Of a DNA stretch of 54,565 nucleotides, positions 1 through 10,491 are shown piece after piece. The stretch's first letter is position 1, and every line of letters begins with the position of its first letter. The stretch spans positions 1 to 54,565 of the forward strand of contig NZ_BCVA01000042.1 in assembly GCF_001591505.1 (NCBI RefSeq). The letters run 5' to 3'. The DNA comes from Neobacillus niacini NBRC 15566. GTDB lineage: Bacteria > Bacillota > Bacilli > Bacillales > Cytobacillaceae. The translations under genes and the position numbers were made by a program. The notes under the pieces were generated by a model. The model saw only the letters and a list, made by a program, of their open reading frames with translations. It was not told the DNA's origin and ran no database searches.

Positions 1-50
1 GTGAACTAATTTCACTTGGGTTTTCATTTTGGTTGCTTTTGAAATCCAGA

Positions 51-74
51 GAGGTAAAAATATTGCACATTTTT
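51..74 (+). promoter_or_regulatory. Candidate regulator-binding motif upstream of the ABC transporter
   Basis: The 24 bases starting GAGGTAAAAAT and containing GCACATTTT recur almost unchanged at 10766-10789 upstream of the GH88 gene (21 of the first 23 positions identical). This copy lies about 75 bases before the first permease gene. The likely binder is the AraC-type response regulator encoded at 5295-6881, but that is inference. Confidence 0.5.
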
Positions 75-149
75 GTCAGAATCGTTAATTAATCAAAGAA
101 CGCTTAACCATTATAGTTGAAACATAAATAAAAAAAGGAGGCAACGTTC

Positions 150-1094
150 GTGGAACATAAAGTCATCAAATCGAGTGTACCAGTAAATTATGTTCACAAA
201 AAAATATTTTGGACAGGCCGGAGAAAAGAAAGTTTATTTGGGTGGCTGTTCCTATTACCAGAGATTATTGGAATCTTGTTACTTTATTTATTTCCACTTA
301 TATTTTCACTTGTTCTCAGCTTTTCTGAATGGAATCTAGTTGGTGGCTTGTCATCCATACACTTTGCTGGATTCGATAATTTCCTTAAATTATTTCAAGA
401 TGAAAAAGTTATTATGGCATTAAGGAATAATTTTTTATTTACCATTTTCACTGTTCCAATTGGAATGTTTCTTGCGATTATATTAGCGGTCATTATTCAT
501 ACCAAAGTCTACATGTCTAGTTATTTTAAAATTGCGTTTTTTATTCCTTATATTTCATCAATTATAGCAATTGGTGCTGTATGGAGTGCACTATTCCATC
601 CGTCCCTTGGTCCTATTAATCAATTTTTAGCCGGATTAGGGGTCGAAAATCCACCGATGTGGTTAGCAAGTCCGAAAACCTCTTTAATTTCAATCATCAT
701 TATTACGATTTGGGCGGGAATTGGTTATCAAATAATTATCTACCTTTCTTCATTATCAAGTATTCCAGAAGAATTATATGAAGCTGCAAGTATCGATGGC
801 GCCTCACAACTTCAACAATTCTTTAAAATAACACTTCCATTGCTTGGACCAACAAATGTCTTTTTATTTATCACATTATTGATTGGTTCGTTTAAGGTAT
901 TTGATTTGATTGCCTTTTTAACCCAAGGAGGGCCAAATAACTCTTCAACCGTAATTGTATTCCGTATTTATGAAGAAGGATTCCAACAATTTAATATGGG
1001 ATATGCATCAGCGATCTCATGGTTACTGTTTATCATAGTAGGAATCATTACATTAATTAGCTGGAAACTGCAAAAACGATTTGTACATTATTAA
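150..1094 (+). CDS. Carbohydrate ABC transporter permease (MalF/UgpA type)
   Basis: This 314-residue integral membrane protein has about six hydrophobic segments and the cytoplasmic EAA loop (ELYEAASIDGASQLQQFFKI, residues about 210-229) that docks the ATPase, as in binding-protein-dependent sugar permeases. It starts with GTG after a good AGGAGG site. It is the first gene of a permease-permease-binding protein unit with only 15 bases to the next gene. No ATPase gene is present, which is normal for Firmicute CUT1 systems served by a shared MsmX-type ATPase. Substrate is inferred from the neighbouring lyase and GH88/GH35 genes to be an oligosaccharide containing uronic acid. Confidence 0.92.
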   Translation: MEHKVIKSSVPVNYVHKKIFWTGRRKESLFGWLFLLPEIIGILLLYLFPLIFSLVLSFSEWNLVGGLSSIHFAGFDNFLKLFQDEKVIMALRNNFLFTIFTVPIGMFLAIILAVIIHTKVYMSSYFKIAFFIPYISSIIAIGAVWSALFHPSLGPINQFLAGLGVENPPMWLASPKTSLISIIIITIWAGIGYQIIIYLSSLSSIPEELYEAASIDGASQLQQFFKITLPLLGPTNVFLFITLLIGSFKVFDLIAFLTQGGPNNSSTVIVFRIYEEGFQQFNMGYASAISWLLFIIVGIITLISWKLQKRFVHY

Positions 1095-1109
1095 TGGGGG
1101 GGAATTAAA

Positions 1110-1943
1110 ATGAAAAAAAAGCTTGATTTTAGTAAGATTTTATTCACAATTGGTATGTTAGTATTATCATTCTTTTTCCTCGTTCCATTAATTTGGATGA
1201 TGTCGGCAGCATTTAAATTTGAAAAAGATGTAATGGTATTTCCTATTCAGTGGATTCCGAAAGATTGGAATCTAGTTGAAAACTTCAAAGCGGTTTGGAT
1301 GGCTGAAATTCCTTTTTATAAGTTTTATTTTAACTCTATAAAACTAGCTACCATACAAACATTGTCGACACTAATTTTTTCTTCTATGGCTGCGTTTGCC
1401 TTTAGTAAGCTGCAATTTAAAGGCAGGGATTTCGTTTTTGCACTTGTTCTTAGTTTCATGATTATACCGGAACAAGCAACATTGGTACCAAGGTTTCTTT
1501 TGATAAAATGGCTTGGACTTTATAATACTCATGAAGGTCTAATCTTGATGGGGTTATTCTCAATCTACTTTACCTTTTTAATGAGGCAATACATGCTTGG
1601 AATTTCCAATGAATATATTGAAGCGGCAAAATTAGATGGTGCAGGATACTTTACGATTTATTGGAAATTAATTCTGCCGTTATGCAAACCAATTTTAGCA
1701 ACAGCTGGTATTATCAAGTTTATTTGGATTTGGAATGACTATCAGGGTCCACTGATCTTCTTAATTAATAAAGAGCTTTATCCAATTACCTTAGGACTGC
1801 AATTATTTAAGGATGACTATGCGGATAACTTTGCGGTTCTAATGATGGCTTCATTATCTGCTATTATTCCACTTGTTATTATTTTTATCATTATGCAAAA
1901 GCAAGTGATTAAAGGGATTGCTCTTGGCGGTGTAAAAGGTTAA
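1110..1943 (+). CDS. Carbohydrate ABC transporter permease (MalG/UgpE type)
   Basis: The 277-residue protein has an N-terminal membrane segment at residues 11-33, about five further membrane segments and the EAA motif (EYIEAAKLDGAGYFTIYWKL, residues about 169-188). It ends in the GGVKG tail typical of MalG-like permeases. It sits directly behind the MalF-type gene and ahead of the binding-protein gene, so it should form the heterodimeric channel with the first permease. The start is preceded by GGGGGG at a suitable distance. Confidence 0.92.
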   Translation: MKKKLDFSKILFTIGMLVLSFFFLVPLIWMMSAAFKFEKDVMVFPIQWIPKDWNLVENFKAVWMAEIPFYKFYFNSIKLATIQTLSTLIFSSMAAFAFSKLQFKGRDFVFALVLSFMIIPEQATLVPRFLLIKWLGLYNTHEGLILMGLFSIYFTFLMRQYMLGISNEYIEAAKLDGAGYFTIYWKLILPLCKPILATAGIIKFIWIWNDYQGPLIFLINKELYPITLGLQLFKDDYADNFAVLMMASLSAIIPLVIIFIIMQKQVIKGIALGGVKG

Positions 1944-1970
1944 GAAGTGAGAATGAAACTAGTAAAAAAA

Positions 1971-1997
1971 GTGCACAAACTGTATCAAATTGTGCAC
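1971..1997. repeat. Inverted repeat GTGCACAA / TTGTGCAC
   Basis: Perfect 8-base arms separated by 11 bases lie between the second permease and the binding-protein gene. There is no T-run, so an operator or mRNA processing hairpin is as likely as a terminator. The arm sequence resembles the core TGTGCAC of the motif at 10766-10789. Confidence 0.35.
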
Positions 1998-2031
1998 GTA
2001 AAGAAAAAAGAGCAAGAAGTATAATTTGAAA

Positions 2032-2045
2032 TGTAAACGGTTTTA
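2032..2045 (+). promoter_or_regulatory. CcpA cre-like box upstream of the binding-protein gene
   Basis: TGTAAACGGTTTTA fits the catabolite-responsive element consensus TGWAANCGNTNWCA except near the 3' end. It lies about 20 bases before the lipoprotein gene, a position suited to carbon catabolite repression. Confidence 0.45.
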
Positions 2046-2066
2046 TAAAAATAGAGGGGGATCCAA

Positions 2067-3410
2067 ATGAAATTAAAAAAGAAAGCCACTTTAGCTTTAA
2101 GTACCGCATTTCTAGCAATGACTCTACTATCAGCGTGTTCAGGCAGTTCAGAGTCAAATTCAAGTACGAGTGAAAAACCTAAAGACGAAAAAGTAACCAT
2201 TAAGTATTACAACTGGGATAATGAGGTAATGCAGGCTTCAACGGAAAAATATATTGAACAGTTTGAAAAAGAGAACCCAAATATTGATGTGGAACATGTC
2301 TCGCTTGTCCCGGGGAATTCTCTTGAAACGCTAAAAAAGCTGGATGTATTAATGGCCTCAGGTGAATCTATTGATGTCTTTATGACTCCACACATCGACG
2401 CGATTTACCAACGTGCTGCGCAAGGTGTAGTTGCACCACTTGATGACCTATATAAAGAAAATAAGCTAAATCCAGAAGAAGAATATTATGTTAATCCTAA
2501 GTATGATGGAAAGTATTATGGAATTTTAAACAATATATCAACCAATTTTGTCCTACTTAATAAGGAAGCTTTAGATGAGGCGGGTCTTGAAGTCCCTAAA
2601 GCAGGTTGGACATGGGATGAATTTAGTGAATATGCTAAAAAATTAACAAAGGGTGAAGGCACTGAAAAACAGTATGGAGCATACTTCCATAATTGGGGAT
2701 TATATGCGAATCCAATTGCTCAGGTGCACCTAAAGCATCCATTTATGACCGAAGATGGTAAAACTAATTTCACTGATCCTTCCTATGAATATTTCTTTAA
2801 TCTAAGACGTCAAATGGAGAAAACAGATAAATCTATTAAACCTTACGCAGATGTAATCGGGGCGAAATTAAACTACCGGACAGAATATTTTAATGGCGAC
2901 GCAGCAATGCTGTTAACTGGTACATGGATGATTGCAGATACCGGTAATACGGGGCAGTTTCCTCATGAATTCAAAACCGCTTTTGCACCAGTGCCAGTTC
3001 ATTCAAAAGGTGATAAAAACGAAATTTATATGGGCGGTAACTATTTAGCCATTGGTCAAAGTTCAAAAAACAAAGAAGCTGCATTTAAATTTGCCCGTTT
3101 TATTTCTACAAACTTAACAGACGCAAGAACAGAGTTACCAGGTTGGAAAAAAGAAGATGCGAAACCATTAGTTGAAAAATGGATTGCAGGTAAAGAAGAT
3201 TATTATGATGTAGATTCGCTAATGTCTACTTTATTTGACAGTACGGAAGCTTTACCGGCATCTGATGTTTCCATCACATACGCAGCAGAATTAGATAAAA
3301 TTTTAGGTGATGGATTTAGTCAGTTTATCCTTGAAGATAAATCTGCAAAAGAAGTTCAAAAGTGGATGGCAGATGAAGCAAATAAAGTAATAAAAGAAAA
3401 CGAAAAATAA
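2067..3410 (+). CDS. Sugar ABC transporter substrate-binding lipoprotein
   Basis: The 447-residue protein has a lipoprotein signal peptide with lipobox LLSAC (lipidated Cys24) followed by a Ser/Asn-rich linker. The mature part is an extracellular solute-binding protein family 1 fold (residues about 40-440). It should be membrane-anchored and hand captured oligosaccharide to the two permeases encoded upstream. The start follows a GAGGGGG site. A hairpin terminator follows, and a cre-like box precedes it. The ligand cannot be read from sequence; the surrounding genes suggest unsaturated uronic-acid oligosaccharides. Confidence 0.9.
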   Translation: MKLKKKATLALSTAFLAMTLLSACSGSSESNSSTSEKPKDEKVTIKYYNWDNEVMQASTEKYIEQFEKENPNIDVEHVSLVPGNSLETLKKLDVLMASGESIDVFMTPHIDAIYQRAAQGVVAPLDDLYKENKLNPEEEYYVNPKYDGKYYGILNNISTNFVLLNKEALDEAGLEVPKAGWTWDEFSEYAKKLTKGEGTEKQYGAYFHNWGLYANPIAQVHLKHPFMTEDGKTNFTDPSYEYFFNLRRQMEKTDKSIKPYADVIGAKLNYRTEYFNGDAAMLLTGTWMIADTGNTGQFPHEFKTAFAPVPVHSKGDKNEIYMGGNYLAIGQSSKNKEAAFKFARFISTNLTDARTELPGWKKEDAKPLVEKWIAGKEDYYDVDSLMSTLFDSTEALPASDVSITYAAELDKILGDGFSQFILEDKSAKEVQKWMADEANKVIKENEK

Positions 3411-3420
3411 ATGTATTTAC

Positions 3421-3448
3421 AAAAGGCTCTCAGGTGGAGGGCCTTTTC
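3421..3448 (+). terminator. Rho-independent terminator after the transporter operon
   Basis: AAAAGGC and GCCTTTT arms enclose a 13-base loop and are followed by a pyrimidine-rich tail, directly after the binding-protein gene. Confidence 0.7.
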
Positions 3449-3522
3449 TTCCATTTAAAAACTAAATTGAGGTTAATAATGGTTAACCCGATTTTTTAAC
3501 TAATTTGTTGTAAAATAATAAT

Positions 3523-3536
3523 TGTAAACGTTTTTA
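3523..3536 (+). promoter_or_regulatory. cre-like box upstream of the sensor kinase gene
   Basis: TGTAAACGTTTTTA matches the cre core as well as the box at 2032-2045 does. It lies 34 bases ahead of the kinase start and suggests that the regulatory pair is also under catabolite repression. Confidence 0.4.
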
Positions 3537-3569
3537 ATCTTAGTCTATTAAAAGGGTGGCAGGAATGAT

Positions 3570-5294
3570 ATGAACAAATTAAGCTATTATCAAAAAATAC
3601 AGTCATCATTTATTATATTAATCCTGCTCCCAGTATTGGTTATTGCAATTTTGTCTTATAAAACAACAAAGGATAATGTAATAGAAAAAATACAACTATC
3701 CAATCGTTCTGTATTGAATTTAGTTTCCAAAGATATCACAAAAATAGTTGATGATTTAAATTATGTTACTCATTTTTATGTAAAAAATGATGAAACTATC
3801 CGGACTCTTAGTGATTTTAGCGAAACAGAAAAAATAGAGAGGTATCGGGACTATGATAACTATCAGAAGGTTGTCACTTCCTTTGATTATATATCTATTA
3901 AAATGTTAAATTCGGATATTCATATGTTTTTAGTTAATAATAAAGAATTTATCGTTCCTTATTCTGATGGTATCTCAGGTAAAATCGCTTCTTTAACAGT
4001 TTTGAAAGATCATTGGAATCGGTTTCAAAGTCGAATAGATGTTAATCAGACCAGTCATTTACAATCCTTGGGTTCGGTTAGTTATTTGAATGAAGATTTT
4101 GACTCTTATTACTACTTTAGTCGTGTTATTAAACATCCCCAAAATGGTGCACCTTTAGCGACATTAAATATAGGCATCTCGAATGAATATTTTAAACGAC
4201 TATTTCAATCCGCCAAGACTGGTAAACTAGCATTATTTGATGAGAATGGAGAGTTGATTGAAGGGGACCCTGCAATATCATATAAGGGCGGGGAACAGAA
4301 AAGCGGAGACATTCGAGACGAAATTCTAATACCGATTTCAAAATGGAAGCTTATTCATGAGACCTCTGCTGAAGAAGTAACAGGACAAATTACCAAAAAC
4401 TTTTTACTAAGTTCGGTTTTAATTGCTCTTTTCTTTTTTATCTTTTTATTCATTTCACTATTAATTGCTAGAAGACTTAATCGTCCTATTCAGAGATTGT
4501 CTTTTGTTGCTACCCAGTTTGGTCAGGGAAAACACGATGTCCGGTACATCCCTGACGGCAGAGATGAAATCAACCAATTGGGCAATACCATTAATCATAT
4601 GTTAGATGAAATAAAAGGGTTAATTGAAAAGATTGAAAAAGAACAAGAAGAAAAAAGGAACATAGAACTTCAGGCATTATTCGCTCAAATACGGCCGCAT
4701 TTTTTGATTAACACCTTAAATTCTATCAAATGCAGCTTATTTATAAATAATGACAATGAACATGCTGAAAAAATAAACGCCTTAATGAGTTTATTAAGAG
4801 CTTATATGAAAATAGATGAACCATCTACGATTGAAAGTGAATGCAAACTGTTATTTTATTATATAGAAATCATGAAGATGAGAACAGAAGTGAATGTACA
4901 ATTGAAAGTTGAAGTGGAGGATCAAGTTAAAGATAGTAGCTTACCGAAATTATTACTTCAACCCTTTATAGAAAATGCCATTGTTCATGGATTTTCAGAA
5001 AAAACAGATGGAGAAATAACCATCCGAGCCAGCAAAAAGGATCAATGGATTTTAATCATGATAAGTGATAATGGAAAAGGGATGAGTGAAAATCAACTTT
5101 TAGAGTTAAATAAAATGTTAAAGATTGATGAGGAAGAAACTTCATATAATCGAGTTGGTTTGATGAATATTGCTAAGAGACTAAAGCTTTATTATGGTTC
5201 CAATACCGATATTGAACTGCAGCAAAATGAAAATGGAGGTATATCGATTGTTATTCAAATTCCGTTTGGTACAGATAAGGAAGGTGAGAAATAG
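3570..5294 (+). CDS. YesM-type sensor histidine kinase
   Basis: This 574-residue membrane kinase has an N-terminal membrane helix (residues 12-30), a large extracellular sensor domain (about 31-275), a second membrane helix (about 277-300), a HAMP linker, a His_kinase domain with phospho-acceptor His377 in RPHFLINTLNSIK, and a C-terminal HATPase domain (N box LLQPFIENAIVHG, then DNGKGM). The usual acceptor motif reads PHFLYNTL, so the Ile for Tyr is a small variation. It abuts the response regulator gene with no gap. Such pairs usually control nearby carbohydrate transport and degradation genes, matching the surrounding locus. Confidence 0.93.
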   Translation: MNKLSYYQKIQSSFIILILLPVLVIAILSYKTTKDNVIEKIQLSNRSVLNLVSKDITKIVDDLNYVTHFYVKNDETIRTLSDFSETEKIERYRDYDNYQKVVTSFDYISIKMLNSDIHMFLVNNKEFIVPYSDGISGKIASLTVLKDHWNRFQSRIDVNQTSHLQSLGSVSYLNEDFDSYYYFSRVIKHPQNGAPLATLNIGISNEYFKRLFQSAKTGKLALFDENGELIEGDPAISYKGGEQKSGDIRDEILIPISKWKLIHETSAEEVTGQITKNFLLSSVLIALFFFIFLFISLLIARRLNRPIQRLSFVATQFGQGKHDVRYIPDGRDEINQLGNTINHMLDEIKGLIEKIEKEQEEKRNIELQALFAQIRPHFLINTLNSIKCSLFINNDNEHAEKINALMSLLRAYMKIDEPSTIESECKLLFYYIEIMKMRTEVNVQLKVEVEDQVKDSSLPKLLLQPFIENAIVHGFSEKTDGEITIRASKKDQWILIMISDNGKGMSENQLLELNKMLKIDEEETSYNRVGLMNIAKRLKLYYGSNTDIELQQNENGGISIVIQIPFGTDKEGEK

Positions 5295-6881
5295 ATGATT
5301 AATATTATGCTGGTTGATGATGATGTACCAATGATTAAATATCTGCAACAACTAATCGATTGGGACGAACATGGCTTAAATGTTGTAGGCACTTCCTATT
5401 CAAGTGTAAAAGCCTTAGAAATGTTTAAACAGTATAAACCTGATTTGGTGATTTCGGATATTGGATTACCACAAATGAATGGTCTTGAACTAGCTGCGGA
5501 ATTTAAACAAATCAAACCAGATGTTAGAATGATTTTTTTAACCTGCCATGAGGATTTCCATTATGCGCAAAAAGCCATTCAGTTAAATGCCGATCATTAT
5601 TTGATTAAGGATGAGTTAACGAAAGAGCAGCTCGAAGAAAGCTTGAAAAATTCTATTAATAAAATTATAGAATCGTCTGTTAGTGTAGAAGGTTTATCCT
5701 ATAAGGAGATACTCAACCGGAACATTGAAATATTGAAACATTCGTTATTCGACCGTCTTATTAAAAGAGATGCACCGGAAATGTTAATCCAGTTTGCAAA
5801 CAAACTTGATATTAGTTGGCAATATCCTTCGTTTATTTTAGGGACGGGCCACTTATCCTTATCAACATTTATGGAAAAGTATTCCTTCCAAGATCTGTCG
5901 ATAATTAAATATGGATTTTATAATATCGCTTGTGATATTGCGAAAAAATATCATGGTTTCACATTCTTTAATGAGGAAGAATCCATTGTTTTTGTTTACA
6001 ACTTTCGCCAAAATATAAAATTTGATCATCATCGGTATATTCAATCTTTATTAATGGAGATACAAGAGAAAATAATTGAATTGTTAGGTCTGGAGATTTC
6101 TTTTATCTATTACCGTCAATCGTATGAGATAAAAAATGTTGGATTAGTTTTCCAACAGATGATTCACAATCGATATCGTTTTTTTTATAATACTATACCG
6201 ATTTTGAATTGGGATAAGGAGACCAAACAACGTGCTTTTTGCCCCATCAGCCGGCTGCTGGATAATGAAATGAATGAACTTGTTATTGCTGTAAAAGAAA
6301 AAGACAGTAATAAAGTTAATGAAATTCTTTCAAATATCACTGAAACCGCCTTAGAAAAACAACTTGACCCTGAAGAGTTGAAAAAGGTAATGGCACGGAG
6401 AATCCGTTTAATTGAATTACAGTTTACTGAAACGGGAAATGAAGAGTTTTATTCGTTTCTTGAGGAGTGCATTAGACTAAGTGATGTAGTAAGACTTATA
6501 GAAAACAAGCTTACACAGCTTATACTATCGAATAGTAACAAAGGTAGAGCACGCAGCAGCGAGCCAAAGTTACAAGAGATTGACCAATATATTGTTCAGA
6601 ATCTTTCGGAAAATGTTACCTCTACAGATGTGGCCGCCCATTTATATTTGAATCCGAGTTACTTCTCCCGTTATTTTAAACGATTAACCGGCGAAAACTT
6701 TACAGATTATGCTCATCGATTTAAAATCGGTGTTGCCGCGAAAATCCTTGAACAAACGGGAGAATCAGTAGAAGAGGTTGCCATAAAATGCGGCTATTCA
6801 GATCGAACCTATTTTTCGAAAGTATTTAAAAAGTATACGAAAATGACACCGAGAGAGTATCGAGCAAAGATACATTATTAA
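5295..6881 (+). CDS. YesN-type response regulator with AraC DNA-binding domain
   Basis: The 528-residue protein begins with a receiver domain (residues 1-120) carrying acidic residues DDD at 8-10 and phospho-acceptor Asp55 in VISDIGLPQMNG. A long middle domain of unknown role follows. The C-terminal 100 residues form a two-helix-turn-helix AraC/XylS module (NPSYFSRYFKRLTGENFTDY, then CGYSDRTYFSKVFKKYTKMT). The start codon comes one base after the kinase stop codon, so the two are surely co-translated. It is the best candidate for binding the repeated motif at 51-74 and 10766-10789. Confidence 0.93.
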   Translation: MINIMLVDDDVPMIKYLQQLIDWDEHGLNVVGTSYSSVKALEMFKQYKPDLVISDIGLPQMNGLELAAEFKQIKPDVRMIFLTCHEDFHYAQKAIQLNADHYLIKDELTKEQLEESLKNSINKIIESSVSVEGLSYKEILNRNIEILKHSLFDRLIKRDAPEMLIQFANKLDISWQYPSFILGTGHLSLSTFMEKYSFQDLSIIKYGFYNIACDIAKKYHGFTFFNEEESIVFVYNFRQNIKFDHHRYIQSLLMEIQEKIIELLGLEISFIYYRQSYEIKNVGLVFQQMIHNRYRFFYNTIPILNWDKETKQRAFCPISRLLDNEMNELVIAVKEKDSNKVNEILSNITETALEKQLDPEELKKVMARRIRLIELQFTETGNEEFYSFLEECIRLSDVVRLIENKLTQLILSNSNKGRARSSEPKLQEIDQYIVQNLSENVTSTDVAAHLYLNPSYFSRYFKRLTGENFTDYAHRFKIGVAAKILEQTGESVEEVAIKCGYSDRTYFSKVFKKYTKMTPREYRAKIHY

Positions 6882-6887
6882 TATATT

Positions 6888-6921
6888 AACAGGCAACTCC
6901 CTTTGGGAAGTTGCCTGTTTT
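6888..6921. terminator. Terminator after the two-component genes
   Basis: A strong hairpin (ACAGGCAACT paired with AGTTGCCTGT) is followed by TTTTTT. It lies between the regulator gene and the convergent lyase gene and may serve both strands. Confidence 0.8.
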
Positions 6922-6993
6922 TTCTGTAATGATTAACCAAGTAGAATGTGCGTGCGGGTGTTAAGTAAAATTAATGTGAGGTGCCACATCTTT

Positions 6994-9711
6994 TCAGTCC
7001 CAAGGTTTATTATTTAGGCTGAACCCTGCTGTTATACTTTGACCCATTGCTCCTCTAACATCAATCACCAGCTTGGTTTTAGCTGGACTGATTTTCTGTA
7101 TTTGAATTCTAGGGTCTACAAAGATAGAAGACTTAATATTATAATCTAATTCTATCTCGATAATATCCTGCTTATGAGTAGGGTCACTTACCGCTATTTG
7201 AATCATATTACCCGGTATTTCTTTGAACATGACTGATGCTTTCTGATAGCTAGTAAGTTTATCAATGGTTATTTTTTCGTTTTCCCAAAAGTTAACACCA
7301 ATGATGTTTAATTTCTTTTCTTTTACAGCCTGAACTTTTTCACTATTAGCTAAAACCTTAATGTCTGGATTCTCTGAGTATTTCGCCGTCTCTTCTTTTG
7401 ATTTGTTTGGCAGAAGAACGTAGGAGTAGGTTCCGTTATTAGGATTTACTCCGTGATTGATGCTCATTTTCATATAGTTTCTTGTGATCAATTGTTCTGA
7501 GCCAGTTGTATTAATGTCTTTCCAAGAGCCGGTTCTAGCTTCTCTATGGAATTTTACGTCAGCGGTTTCTGGGAAGTAATAGCCAATATCGCTTCCTTTT
7601 GCATTTCCACTTAAATGTGCCCAGTTAACGCCTTCTTTTTCTTCCGTCCAGCCCAGTTTAGATGGCATTTGTTGATGATCGACATACAGTGCATTATTTC
7701 CATTGTCTAGTAACTTTCTATTTTCGACAATGGTTTCAATTGGACGTCCGTCATTACTCTGAATATCCGACCCAAGTGCAACGATTTCATTATCAAACAT
7801 AAACCATGATTTTTTCCCTTTTAAGGTCATACCGTAAATACTTTGGTCTAGGAACATTCCGTTTGTCCCATATAGCCCTTCGATTGTACTGCCGCCAACC
7901 CAGGATTGAGGGGAAGTCTTTCCTGTACCTGCGCCTACGGGCAGTTGTTTTGTTGCATCAACCGTAGTACCTGGCAAACGATAGGAATCAACGGTTGGCC
8001 AGAAATCACCGCTATATTGCTGTAAATCATTATTGTATATATAGGTCATGCCTGAACCGGTATAAAACCCTTTTGTGTTTTCACCATTCATATTTCCTTC
8101 ATAGGCACCAATCCGGTTAGAGTACATACTAATTCCAAAAACATATCCCGGTCTTCTATGAACGACCCTGTCCATGTTCGCAAAGTTATAGTGGCCGATT
8201 AGTTCTCCTCTTGGCTGAATACTAGAATCATTCATAATCTTATTTGCCATGGTAATAACAGGAATACGACTGAAGCGTTCAATCAGGTTGACGGAATCAT
8301 TGGAAGATATCCAATATTTCACCATGCTTTCAAACTTTGACTTATACTCCTTTGGTGCAAATTCCATATACTGAATGATTCTCTCCATTGCCCCGGTGCC
8401 ATGGCCGATATCTTGGACATTTCCTCTTGAGATGGCACGGCCATTTACCATATCCATCATTAGTCCGCGATAAATAACCGGTTGAAATGCATCCAAAATC
8501 ATGTCGTATATATTGTTTAAATCTTCTTCATTTAATGTAAACGAACTATTGTCCAACAAATAAATCATATCTACCATAGATCCTATCAGTACAACACCAT
8601 ATGTTCCTGTATAGGCGATATTGTTATGGTCCACAAATGAACCATCAGAATAGAGTCCGTTTCCTGTCCCTGATTTTTTTATTTCAATCAATGGGAAATG
8701 ATTCCGGCCGGCGATAACTCTTGCTTTTTCTTTCGAAATAATACCTTGGACTGCTGCGACTTTTGTTAAATCAACAAGATTTGCCCCTGTTGCTTCAACA
8801 ATCCAGGTTGCTCCGCCTACTCCATAATAATGGGTTGGTCTTGGAACATAAGTTTTGATGGAATTCATATATTCGGCTAATTGTTCATCGCTTAAATATT
8901 CATATAATACGGCTGTAATATCATTGAGAAGTTGTGGCGAACCAATTTGCCAATCCCACCAATTGTTATAGTGGTTACCGTTATAACGGTTTTCGACCAT
9001 CCAATCCAATGCCTTGATGATATCTTTCAAAAGTTCCGGATTACCTTGCAGTTCGGAACCTTTCGTGGAATAGGCACTAGTTAATGTCTTTAAATTTCTA
9101 AAATTGGTTGTTACATCTGCAGAATTTGTATTACTGGATGCATTCTCCCAGATGTATGTCCGGTCTGCACTATTATTCATATTCGCCCATAGTACTTTCG
9201 CATCTTCTGACAGTTTGTCAATTTTATGTTTTATCAGAGGGTTAGCTAAATCAATATAGGTATTCTGAATAACATAGTTAGCCCATTTCTTTCTCATCTG
9301 ATCGTATTCGTCTTCTTCATACTGATCTACTACTATAGTAGCGGAGGCTTGATGGTTTCCATCCACTGTTGTTGCTGTAATGACAGCACTCCCCGGCTGC
9401 AAAGCCTGTATTACTCCACCATTGACTTTTACAATGTTTTCATTCGAAGAACTCCAGACTACCTGATGGTTGCTTGCATAAGAAGGTGATATGGTTGGAG
9501 TTAAAATTGTCCCATTGCCCTCATTTAGACGAACCTGACTGTGATCTAAAGAGATTCCTGTTACAGGGATATCTCCTTCAAAGATTGTAACGGTGGCTGT
9601 GGCATTAATGGTGGGATCGTTCTTAGAACGAACCGTAATTACGGCATCACCACTGGAAAGGCCAGTAACCTTTCCATTCTCCACACTTGCTACCGCTTCA
9701 TTACTTGAGGA
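6994..9711 (-). pseudogene. Polysaccharide lyase family 8, main part downstream of an in-frame amber codon
   Basis: This stretch continues the reading frame of the gene starting at 10491, interrupted by TAG at 9712-9714. It holds the end of one Big_2 (Ig-like) repeat, a second Big_2 repeat (ending about 9325), the all-alpha PL8 toroid and the C-terminal beta domains. Counting from the GTG at 9684, hallmark and catalytic residues are present: NWWDW 241-245, Asn302, His353, Tyr362, Arg416 and Arg420. Their spacing matches hyaluronate/chondroitin/xanthan lyases that cleave uronic-acid linkages by beta-elimination. The protein would be secreted and extracellular. Restart at GTG 9684 would give a product without a signal peptide. 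Exact substrate is not determinable. Confidence 0.85.
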
Positions 9712-10491
9712 CTATTCAACTTCTTGGAAGGTTGTGTTCTTAGGATTAAGGGTATAGTTAAGTTCAGAACTCTCTCCCTTAGGAATAGCGAGAGATTCAG
9801 GGGCCATGGTAATACTTTCGAGTGAAACAACTTCAGGTTTCATGCTCAAAGAATCCACCCAAATGGTTCCTGTTGAGCCATTACCTGCTGATACTTGTCC
9901 CGTAATAAGAATCACTCTGACATGATTCGTATCACTGCGTGTCGTGATGGATCCGGATAAGTTCACCCAATCAGATTCCCCGCTGTGATTTTTAATAAAT
10001 GCAAGATCATTTCTTGCCAAAACGGTACTATCCTTTAATTGTTCTACCCGAAGAGTAACTGCGTTTTTCGAGCTATGAGGTGTTTGAATATCCTTTGTTT
10101 TGACTTTGGCATTAAAATGATAGATACTGTTTGGATTTACAGGGATGGAACTATAATATTGGAAAAAACCTACGGTCTTATTTAAATCTATTTGAACCAT
10201 ATTTTTTTCCTGGTCTTGGATGAGTTTTGCCTGTGGGTTTGCGCCCCCTGAGTTTGCCCAATTACGCAAATCCCAATTGGCTGGCTTTTGTCCATTTTCC
10301 CACATAGAAGCAAAGTTCCCTGCAGCTTCACTTTCGTCTAACTCATTATTTTTTAAGAGTTCTTCAAGGCTGACATCGGAATTTAGATTAGAAGGTGTTT
10401 CACTGTTTGCGATGGCAGCGTTTTCAATAAGTGGTATAGATAAAGGTACGATTAAGCAGATAACCAATACTAAATTTAATATTTTCCTCAT
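9712..10491 (-). pseudogene. Polysaccharide lyase family 8, N-terminal part ending at an amber codon
   Basis: The start at 10491 is chosen because GAGGAAT precedes it and the product then begins with a classical signal peptide (MRKILNLVLVICLIVPLS, cleavage near residue 28). After it comes a jelly-roll, carbohydrate-binding-like domain (about residues 45-215) and the beginning of a Big_2 repeat. Translation stops at TAG (9712-9714), directly followed in the same frame by SSSNEAVAS, where Big_2 repeats normally read W-SSSN. A single C-to-T change on the plus strand at 9713 would convert TGG to TAG. A sequencing error or a recent null mutation are the two explanations. Confidence 0.85.

Noticed and set aside
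9684..9686. GTG at 9684 as a genuine start for the lyase
   Set aside because: It falls within a Big_2 repeat in the same frame as the upstream secreted part, and a product from there would have no signal peptide.
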